Assembly: GCA_009823395.1 (NCBI GenBank)
Contig: CM020501.1
Coordinates: forward strand, 33,587,993-33,651,992
DNA length: 64,000 nucleotides
From: Thamnaconus septentrionalis
Lineage: Eukaryota > Chordata > Actinopteri > Tetraodontiformes > Monacanthidae
Reading direction: 5' to 3'
The translations under genes were made by a program, and so were the position numbers. This document shows, one piece after another, positions 36,101-64,000 of the stretch. The notes beneath the pieces were generated by a model that worked only from the letters and a program-made list of their open reading frames with translations, did no database searches and was not told the origin of the DNA. Numbering within the stretch: the first letter of the stretch is position 1; every line of letters starts with the position of its first letter.

Positions 36101-39100
36101 TCACGCCAGTGTTTTTCGGTGAAGAATATGCTCATGCAGACAGCCGGTGGCAGGAGCTCGTGCTTGCGGTAGCTAAATGCTACCAGTGTCGGAGAAAACA
36201 TCGTACTACTCAGCGTCTTGTGGGCGTTTCCTGGGACCTCATGCAGAACTCAACACGCTTGTTGTCGAGGGCATCAAGCGTGTCCTTCCTGATGCACCAC
36301 GACCACTGTAGTTCACAGGGGGAGGGAGGGCATGCAAATGAGCCTTGCAATCTATAATCGGAGAAAATGTCAAACACCTGTCAAAATATTACATGTTGCC
36401 ATTGTGCTCGCAGTCCCTTAGTATCAGCTGCTTGTTCTTCCTGGAAATCTTTGCTTTCAACTCCAGATAGAAAAGAATAGAATAGGATGCGTTTATTTAT
36501 CCTACATTGGGGAAATTTGAGTTACAGCAGCACATGCAGTGAAAAGATAAAGGTCACAGTACTGTAACTGGAGAGAGAAAATCATAGAAGCCCTGTAAAC
36601 ATCAAATGTACCATGAATGCGAGACCTTTTCCTGAACATCCTGTGGAATCTCTATGCATTTTTATTGGATTTTTAATTCTTCACAAACACTTTACACCTT
36701 AAAATGTCTTGTGTGTAAATGAGGATGACAGCCATAAATGTCCAAAACAGGATGTCTACATTTAACAACATCCAAACAAAAGCAAACCTCCGGGTTTCTG
36801 TGTTTCTGCCGAGTCGTCCTCGCAATATTAATGCGTGAAGTCCTTAAGGAACACGACTAATAATAACCACAATGTTTTCCCCTAAAATTACATCAAATAT
36901 GAGCTTGACTGTGTACGGGCGGATACTTGCTCTCATTTTCCAGCCTACATTCAGTTGATCAATCGCCACTTAGCGCACCATTACCCCGGTGCATTCTCTA
37001 TTTATTTGTTTATCTTGTCGATATGTGCAGTGCTGCCAGGGTTCATCCCCATGAATTGCTTGTAGCTAATAGCCCACTGTGATGTCAGGAGGTGCCGCTT
37101 CGAGCAGCCGCAGATCACGACGGGATGCTTTGAGCGCTCACGAGGGCGTTGGGTGCGGTGGATGAGTAGCTCGGGGGGGAAAAAAAAAAAAACAGTCCAC
37201 GTGTCGGCGGCCAGTTGGAACAACAGTGAAGTTAGCGGCTACAGATTAACCAAGGGGTCAGCGTCAATGTCTGGCCTTGGTGGGCCCTGAGGGTGAGGCA
37301 TAACTCAGGCAGAGGGAAAAGGCGGAGGCTCTTTTATTTTTTTATTATTATTTTTTTTTTGTTGTTGGTTACTCCACTGATGTGTTCATCATTACAACTC
37401 GTTGTGATAGCAGGAATCTTCCTTTGTGTCTGCTATGGATGTATACTAAGAACTAGATCCCTCACTGGCCATATGGCGGCGTAGCTGTTCTTTTTCAGTG
37501 GCCACAGGAAGTACTGCAGCCAAAATCCCATCTGGCCCAAAGAGCATTTTTTTCCCAAAGGCCACAATACAAAAAACAAACGCTTGTTAAAACAGCTGAC
37601 ATATCGACTGCGACCCAAAACGCAGTTCATCATAAATCTTTCCATTGCAGATTTTTCTGTCATTATTTCTTTAGTCTTCCAAAAAAGTGATGAAGGCTAG
37701 AAAGTCACCAGATAACAAGACTATTCCGAGGGTGACGTCACGGCGTTGTCAAGTGCCGCGTTCTGATTGGCTGATGCAATGATGGGTCATGACACTACTG
37801 CACGTCCTCTGTGGGCCGCATGATGCGGAAGCCATAAACCTTTTCGGCGTATGCGCTGGCTGAGCAACTACATTGAGATGAACGGGCTGCTTGGTGTGCG
37901 CACGAGAACACCTGGAGAGAGATGGATCATGTTGGTTGGTACGAGCAAATCAGAGGGTATGTTAACGCTCCACTGAGGCCTGCTGCATGTCACCAGGCCC
38001 GGATAGAATGTGTGAAAAGCTGTGTGAAAAATACTTGACACCAACCAGTAGGGGTTTTGCGCGGCAGGCATGTTTTTCACTGAGATTTGCATGCAAGTCA
38101 CGGGCAGGACAGGGTTGGCGGCGGGCAGCTAAGAGTGCGAGCGCTCCCGTGGGTTTGCACGAAACGTAAACAGCAGCGCCGTCTGTCCTCCTGGGAGGAT
38201 GCAACCAGGCGCAAACAAACATGTATCCAAACTGGGACGATCTCTAGTAATAGCACACACACACACACACGCGAGCGCGCGCTAGCCCAGCGTTACACCC
38301 TCTAAGCCATGTGAGTGTCTGTCCTCTGCAGTGTCGCCAGAGTACAAAGACATTAGAGTGAGCCTGCTGTCATATCCAGGGCCGCAGCCAAGTTTACGAG
38401 AACTGGCTCGTTTTGCGTCGCCAGAGACCTTCCCAACGTCCTTAGTGTGTGTGTGTGTGTGTTGTGAGAGAGAGAGAGAGAGAGAAAGACGGACAGACAG
38501 ACAGAGGAGGGAGGGAGAGTCCCTCCCATTTTTACTACCTATTTGTTGCATGACTCACACTTTTCCACACAGGTGGCTGACCACCGTGACACAGCTGAAA
38601 ATCCCTCTGTTCTGTCCCTTCTTTTACTGACGTCACTTCTATTTACAACAGTAGTGGGCCATCAGCGCCCTGCTGGCCTAAAGATACCCAAAAATTAACT
38701 GTTCACCAAAAATGAATTAACTATTAATCTATTTTTTGTAAATAAAATTTCTTCCTGCTCTCTTTTGTTCATAATTTATCCATCTGGTGGCGCTGCGGCC
38801 AGTGTTCTATATTGTGGTAGAGTTTTTATCCAGTCATGTTTCAGCTGGCTCGTGTTCGGCTTCGTCTTCCTGAGGTCTTCAGATTCAACAGAGCAGAGGC
38901 CAGTGCAGTGTCGGTGAACGAACGCAGCCAGTTGCGATAGCCAATCAGATCCGGAGTCTGCGACGCCGGCTAGAAGGTCTGAGGCTGAACTGGACATGCA
39001 CTCATCCTGTGATTGGAGGAGCACTGAGGTCTGACAGGCTTAACTAAACCCACATGGCTGAAGGAGAAGGAAAAAATGTAGTTGCTGAATCACCCGCTAT

Positions 39101-39480
39101 TTATAATGTGAATAGCGTGGCGCCTTGGAGCAGCAGCTGTGCAAACATGCTCAGTTGTCTTGCTGGTGCATTTTCTCAAAAACAAATGCAAATGATCTGT
39201 TGAGTGAGTAGTTTGTTTCGTTTTCCTCTTGGTGTCTTGTATGACACGTCGACGTGGTTTAGTGGACATCTTGTCGGAGCTCACATAGTGTACTTTGGCA
39301 CTTTTGGCCTTAATATTTTGTTGACTCATTTCTTCAAATTGCGTTTTACTCGTAGGTTTTGGCTGTATCCGTGATCTTAGTTTCCTACCCTGAAGTTGAG
39401 TTGGGATGTGTCGGCTTGACTTGAAACCGGTCATCTTTTGGGTCTTTCATAAATGAAACATGTTTCAAGGAATTTCAACA

Positions 39481-39864
39481 TACAGGTACTACCCAGAAAA
39501 TTAGAATATCCTGAAAAGGTTGTTGTGTTTCTGCAATTCTTAAAAACTTAAAAGGTGAATTTGATATTATATAAAGAATAATATGCAAATTAATATATTT
39601 CAAGTTTTTATTTCTTTGGATTTTGCTGATCAGATCTTGCAGCTTAAAAAAAACCCTCATATTTTATAATAATTTTCTGAGTTTGTGGGTTTGTGCTTTT
39701 AATAAGCTGAAAATCTTAATCAACAAAGTTACAACAAGGAACTGCTTGAGATGTCAATTTGTGTGGAATGGCTCAATAAAATGTGTTGCTTTCATCTTTT
39801 ATGTTAAATTGCCAAAATAAACCAACTTTGACTTGATATTCTCATTTTTCGGGTTCTACCTGTA
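39481..39864. mobile_element. mariner-type MITE, copy 1
   Basis: Ends TACAGGTACTACCCAGAAAA and TTTTTCGGGTTCTACCTGTA are near-complementary and start and end with TA. The interior (TTAGAATATCCTGAAAAGGT, GCTTTTAATAAGCTGAAAAT) closely matches 56067-56349. This copy has extra sequence in the right part. Confidence 0.88.
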
Positions 39865-40796
39865 TGTCTTAGCACCATTGTTACTGGTTCCAGTTGATTT
39901 ATATGTGTCATTCACAAAGCAGTGTTTTCACGAACATGCAAAGCCATTGAGAGAAAAACAAAAAACGGGCTGGTCCCTGTTAAATGAGTAAAACCCCAGG
40001 GAGATTCCAGTCTCAGGTCTCAGTGGAGATCTGGCCTGGAAACTGAGCCCTTGGGTGCTGGCTAGAGAACCTCCATCTGTAACAAGCACCACTAACAAAG
40101 TGGCCAATTGTGTAAGGAGGCTTTCATGCTATTGATTTTCAAGTTGAGATGTGTGTTGTAGGGTTAAATGTCTGACTCAGACCTGGATAGTTGTGGGAAG
40201 TGATGAGCAGCTTGCCACCAGCAGCTGTCCAACAGCTTCATGAGTCACCTGAACCAAAGTGCAATGGGGCCACAGGCATCCATCCATCCGTCCGTCCGTC
40301 AGCTGAGTTTGCAAGGAATTGTATTTATGCACAGCTTTGGCTTCTGCGTGAAGGAAGCGCCAAAAATAGCTCGGTGCAGTCAGAAAGCGGTGCTTGAAAG
40401 GCGAAAGCCGTGAAGAACAGGGGAACGTAAATAAATGGACATTCGGGAAGTGCAGGAGATGATAACACAGCTTTGACCTTGCACTCCTCAAAGAGAACTG
40501 AACAGTGTCATGTCTGGAGCTGACAGAAATCTGCACGGCTCACTTGGGCCATTGAGGAGACGGCAACATTCTCATACATTAAGTGAACAAAACGACAATA
40601 ACCAGCTAACAATGTATGAATGAATGAAAGATGGCAACAAAACAATATTCTGAGAGAAACCACCTGCCTCCAACAACATCTCCTGCAGTGGTGGAGGCAA
40701 AGCTGCTGCCACCTACTGCTGTTGTGGTTTAATTTGTTTTCAATGAAATGAGTCTACAAACAAGAAAAGTAGAAAAAATAGCATAAAAATAAATAA

Positions 40797-40802
<6 letters not shown>

Positions 40803-40830
<28 letters not shown>
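40803..40830. repeat. (GT)n microsatellite
   Basis: About fourteen GT units followed by ACA units. Confidence 0.97.
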
Positions 40831-41671
40831 AACAACAACAACAATAATAGTTTTAATCAATTTCACTCAGCTGATTGATTTGAAAACTTTCATTTTGAAT
40901 TGTTCTGCACTCCTCAGGACCCCTTTGGGTCCGCAGACCAGCCTTTGGAAACGCTGCCCTGCCTGTAAGACTCTGTCAAGACTTTCCAGAATAAATCCAG
41001 ATCCATGTGGCAGCTGATCAAACAAAATGAAAATCAGACATGTTTGTTTTTCTGAGACTGCTGATGTTGACAGTGCAGTGTTGCAGTGTTGCAGTGAATG
41101 GGTTGATGAACCTTTCGTGCCATTTGAATGTGACATAAAATCAAAATGCACTGGTTACTTTTTTTTAAAAAAGAAAGAGAGAAATGGAGCTGGAAGTGTT
41201 TGGCTTGGAATGAAGTGAATGACTGCGACTGACGCGCAGGTGCCTTGCGGCCTCAGGCAGCCTCCTCCATCCGTCAGTTCCCAGGGCTCACCTGGAAATG
41301 CTGGAGTCAACGCAGCCTGCATGAGGGGATTCATCTCGACTTCGTCCACCTCAATATGGGGCCTGATTTACAGTAACCTTTGTGTGTGAGCTGTCATTGT
41401 GCGCATCAATGCAGTTGTTGCCTCGTCCTTGGCGGAACGTTTCCATTCACCTCCAGGCTGTTTTTTATTCTCTCTCCTCTGATTGTTGTTGTTGCTGCAG
41501 ACTGCTGTATGTGTCTGCCCCCCCCCACCCACCCACCCAAGCATTTTTTGCTTGATCACGCAAGAAAAAACGAGGTCTTCATAGCATTGTTTGAAATGAG
41601 TTCATAGTTCATTGTTTATAGTTTGTATTAGTGCCTCATTTTAATGTTATGTATTAACCCTGAGTTAGAAT

Positions 41672-41802
<131 letters not shown>

Positions 41803-43012
41803 AAGTCGTAAGTTTTCTCACCCAGAAAGTCACTCATTAGGGAAATGTGGAGGTTGTCCGTTGCTCTCCGCCAGTGTTGCATTGTCTCTCTTCGTGCTTG
41901 CCTGTCAGCCCCCCCCCTTTACTGACTGAAGCAGATTGCTCTTGTTTTTAATGCACCGAGTTGTTTGCGAACCCTGGAGTCATTTTTGCACCCTTGTTCG
42001 AGTGAGAGATTCATGCTGACGTTTAAATTCACTTTCCTTTCTTATCCGTGTACGTACAGTCAAAGATGAAAATGATGGCGGTGCCATCTGACAATAGGAC
42101 GTGGAATTTTGCACCAATGCCAGACATAGCTGTACCCTTATTAATGGGAAATCTAATTAAACCTGTGAAAAAAACCAGCACAGTCCTGTGTGTACTCCTG
42201 CTCCTCCAAACGCTTGCATCGATACTCAGTGCAAGTGCCATTAAATCTTCATCAGCTCCATGATACTGACTCTGTCTACATCACTAAGTCATACCTCTGA
42301 TTTATGGCCCGCATGGTTAGAAACGGGCATCAATACGTCAGAATGGTAACACTGCTCAGTTCCTCTATGAGCCACAAGGTGTGACTCCGCAGTCTGTTTT
42401 TTTATCACGGGTCAGTTTGTGTCATAATAATGTAATGAACCAGTTCATTTACAGGGACCCAGGGACTGGTTGTCGACCAGGTTCTAAAGAAAAGCATATT
42501 ATCTGCAGGCATCACAAGACTGAAGAGGGCGTCTGAGGGATGCCAAATCAAATGTAGTCGTCATTCAAAGCCATCAACAGTAGAAAACTTTCATTTTGCA
42601 ATCATTTATCTTTTCGGTGTTCAAACGAACGACTCGGTTTTGTTTGTCGGGCAAAGCCAAAGATTTTGGCGTGGAGGAACTTGGGCGACTGATTTATGAC
42701 ATTGTTATTGTCATGACTGTCATATTTTCCTCATTAAACTTAACAAGGCCTTGCATATCACACCGATTGGCCACGGTGTTGTTTCGTACAAAGAGCTCAC
42801 TTGTCAGTGCAGATCTGTTGACTTGAAGAGTGCTCGGTGCTCAGCCCCTCCATGGTTTCTTCTCCCTCCATTCACGACAGGCTTAAGGAGCCCTGATTAT
42901 TTCAGCCTCGCACGCCCTCCAGTCAGCTGATTAGGCGACGTCCGCGCTCACCAACGAGAAGGAAAACCAGAAGTGGGAACCGGCGGAACTTTTCCACACT
43001 GCTGTCCGCGCC

Positions 43013-61069
<18,057 letters not shown>

Positions 61070-63300
61070 GCCGGACCCGGCCCGGGGTCCGAATCCCATT
61101 GGGATTTTTTTTTTTGTTTGTTTGTTGTTGTCGTTGACCTGTCAAAACAGACGCTGATGCTCTGCGGGACAGAAGTGCTACTGGTCCGATACCTCCTCCT
61201 CCTCACTAGCTGCGTTTCCATGACAGTTTTTCGCAAAATGAAAGCGATATTTCTAAAAATTTCGACAAAGTACAAGTGCGATGTGCAATTACGCTTTTGT
61301 TTGTTTCCGTTTGTTTGCTGTCAAGAATGCTTGTTATATTTTTCTCTTTGATTACTTGTAAAAAAAAAAAAAATATTCCATCAACCTCCTCCATCAAAAA
61401 CACAATGCACCATTCTCACTGGTCAGTGAACCGGTCACGTGACCCCGTAACGTCACGTCCGCTGAAAAAAGTACTGACACTTTTGCGATATACCTCTCTA
61501 TGGACACGTCTGAAGAACCACCTCATGAGAGCGTCCAAACCTTTCAGCCATATTTGAGAGGTTGTTTCCATCACCAGTATTTTACTGCCATATCCAGGAT
61601 TTGCTCAATTCTAGTGGTCATGGAAACGCAGCTACTGGTTCCCCTGATGTGTGATCCAGACATAGTGGCATTTTGCATCGGACATCCTTCTGAACAGCAC
61701 TACCTGTACACCTCTGGCTGTGTCTCTTGTGCCCCTCCCCCCCGACATTCCCCTCCTTCCTCGCGTTCCCCGACAAGGAGGACGTGCAAAGCCGCACAAG
61801 AGGGGCGCTGTAACTGAAAAGTAAATAATATCGGTCGTCTGACGTAAAACGTTATGTGTTTGTCGAGCGGACTGAACAGGGTCAGCAAGACTGGCGTTGC
61901 TGCTCGATGTCGACCTCCTGGACCTGAACCTGTGACTTCGATGAGGAGTAACCCCCCCCCACCCCCCACCCTCCTCCCCCACGGCAGGCAAGACTGGCGG
62001 TGGCTTGCGCCCACTCGCTCCCTTCAAACTGAGTGTTGCTCCGTCTACCTTCCTTCCCTTCCTTGTGGGCTCATTGCGAACCCCCCCCCCCCTCCCCTTC
62101 CTTCTGATCCATCATGGTGTTTTCCATGTGGAGCTGGCCGAGGGGAAAGCGGAGCTCCGGGCGGTACTCCTTCATGAGTCACTTTAATATACACTTGTGT
62201 TTTCTGTGCTTGTGCTCGTGGAGAAACGGGGACGACGGTTGAAGCCAACAGCTCATATCAAGAAGACGTTCACTGTCACCCGCAGCGCAGGAAAGAAGAC
62301 ACTTAATGTTGCCAAACTCTTTTTTCAAGAATTATTTATACATTGTAATTTATTTTTTAATATATTTCTGCCGTTTTCCTTTTCTTTTCTTTTATAAATC
62401 TATTTGGAAGTGTTGGGAGTGTGGAGATATTGACCAAGGCCAAACATTCTACACCGTCCTTTGTGCCAACTAGGGTCCTGTTACAGGTTTGTTGTGACTC
62501 TTGACTGGAAACAACATGTGCTGCTATGAGTTTTAATTTTCATTTTAAATCTTTTTTTTTTTTTTGCTCTTTACTTCTTTTTTGTTGCATTTTCATTTTT
62601 GTTTTGTTTTTTTTGTTTTTTTTTTTTGAATCCAGGTGAGTATGTTGTTTTTCCCCCTCACTGTCTCGACTGACAGCTACACTGCAGATGAGCTGCAGAG
62701 CTTCTGCGGAGGTTCTCGGGTGACGGTCGGATGGACGGAAACGCTTTTTCCTCGTCGTTACACCAGTTGTTACGATGGTGTTTGTGTGTGTATAAGGAAT
62801 AGTTTGATCTTTTTGACAAATACAGATACTTGGTGCTTGAACTGGAAAATGAACAGTGTTAATCAGGCTGTCAGAGGCTGTTCTGTCACCGTCCAGACGG
62901 TAGCGGTCGATTGTCTTTCATCGCCTACGTTCTAACGGGATGTTTTCCAAGGAAGACGTTTCGTTTGGGAGAAAAACAAAAGTATTTGTGCCCGCCCGTA
63001 TACCAAACATGATTTTATAGTCAATGTCAGTATTTTTCTTCCTGCAGCAGGAAAGCGTGCCCATATTTGGGCCTTAAAGTTATGAAAAAGGAGATTGAAA
63101 GGCAGCAGAAGCAGTTTGAATCGGACCCTCACACGTCTGTGCTGTGCATGACAAAAGCAAGCAAGTAGTATTTAAATTGCAGTATGGAGACAGACTTTTG
63201 TTTTGGGTTTTTTTTTGTCATTAATATTTTGAAAATATGTCAAAGGGTTCAGACAATGTGTTTGCTGTTTTACCCTCATCCCGTATTAAAACCTCATCCC
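61070..63300 (+). other. evi5l: 3' UTR of evi5l (end uncertain)
   Basis: No coding similarity is seen after the TGA. The region holds a MITE (61208-61633), C-rich runs and T-rich tracts. Poly(A) candidates are ATTAAA at 63285-63290 and, further on, near 63,889. Where the transcript ends cannot be decided from sequence alone. Confidence 0.4.
61208..61633 (-). mobile_element. MITE with AGCTGC...GCAGCT ends, copy 2 (evi5l 3' UTR)
   Basis: Ends AGCTGCGTTTCCATGACA and TCATGGAAACGCAGCT, flanked by ACT on both sides. Blocks TCGACAAAGTACAA (left) and CCTCATGAGAGCGTC (right) match the copy at 19828-20309 in opposite orientation. Confidence 0.85.
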
Positions 63301-63381
63301 CCTCACCGAAGGCTGTGTTCCCAAAACGTCAAACTATTTCTTACATTTTTTTTCGGAGGGCACCCAACACAGAGAAGGCGA

Positions 63382-63412
63382 AGCAGGTAGCAGGTAGCAG
63401 GTAGCAGGTAGC
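63382..63412. repeat. Short 7-bp tandem repeat (GCAGGTA)4
   Basis: About four units of GCAGGTA. Confidence 0.95.
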
Positions 63413-64000
63413 GCTCGCTGCGTGTGTGGGGTCAACAGTTCATGTGCTCCTGAGCACTTTGTCAAAGGTGAAACTTGAGCACGTGGGCCAACGGCAGCAG
63501 AGAAGTCGCTGGAGTGACAGTGCTGGTGACTGGCTGGGGAGTGTGTGTGTGTGGGCGGAAGATATTTTTGCATATCAAACAGAAATATGCTGCGTTTAAA
63601 AATAATAATAAGAGATGTATGTGGGAAATACGAGATAAAAGGAAGAAAACAGGAACAAAGCGACGCGGTGAAAACATTTTAAGTTGTCACTTCACTTTTC
63701 TAAAGACGGCGGCTCGTGTCAAATGTACAGCAACAGAGTGCCATATGGGCAGCACTGATGAGAGGTTGCAGTAGAGACGAGATGGAGGAAGGGAAAAGGG
63801 TCGACGGCTTCGCAGTGGCTCTGTCAGTGCTTTTACAAACTCTTCAGAGGAAAAGGCTGATTTTTTTATTTTATTTTTTTTAAACATATTAAACTCCATT
63901 CAAATATAATATCAACAAACACATCCACATTTTACATTTGGTTTTTTTGTTTTGGTTCATCGGATATAATTTTTCTCTGAAGGTGCATTTTATGCTTCAC

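Noticed and set aside
39090..39434. 114-residue basic open frame on the minus strand
   Set aside because: Composition is Lys/Thr/Ser-rich without a motif, and no partner exon or promoter was seen; it next adjoins a MITE.
62636..62935. 99-residue open frame downstream of evi5l
   Set aside because: No recognisable domain, and it lies in the probable 3' UTR after a T-rich tract.

Overview
This is vertebrate nuclear DNA, almost certainly from a teleost fish. Genes are split into many short exons with GT-AG introns. The non-coding DNA is rich in long di-, tri- and tetranucleotide microsatellites, tRNA-headed SINEs and small non-autonomous DNA transposons of types common in fish. I see no bacterial, phage or viral gene and no CRISPR array.

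Layout: 1-13,500 is a gene-poor stretch with repeats, including a short head-to-head telomeric repeat at about 8.6 kb. 13,556-23,085 (+) holds a CCN1/CYR61-like matricellular protein gene in six coding exons (IGFBP, VWC, linker, TSP1, cystine knot). Its second exon has an apparent 2-base frameshift. 23,590-28,560 (-) holds ddx39a, a DECD-box RNA helicase of mRNA export, in nine coding exons that join into an intact 428-residue protein. It lies tail-to-tail with the CCN gene. 28,828-29,462 is a diverged tandem array of about 170-bp units. 30,250-31,300 is a CpG-rich, CCAAT-rich promoter-like block with a good splice donor. It is probably the 5' end of the next gene, but that link is inferred. 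43,013-61,069 (+) holds evi5l, a TBC-domain Rab GTPase-activating protein with a long coiled coil, in 18 coding exons that join without a break into about 853 residues. Its 3' UTR runs on towards the right edge.

The three genes do not form an operon or pathway: one is secreted, one acts on nuclear mRNA and one acts in membrane traffic. Their linkage is still informative. From memory of human maps, CCN1 and EVI5 lie together in 1p22, and EVI5L and DDX39A lie in 19p13. A CCN1-like gene beside ddx39a and evi5l therefore looks like the second copy of an ancient duplicated block.

I did not find a new multi-gene system. The items most worth a second look are the telomeric palindrome flanked by a 10-bp direct repeat, the CCN1-like frameshift, the long CAG tract directly after an evi5l splice donor, the repeated occurrence of microsatellites at evi5l splice sites, and a MITE family with 3-bp target duplications. 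All exon limits were read by eye from splice consensus, reading phase and family similarity. No alignment or transcript data were available.
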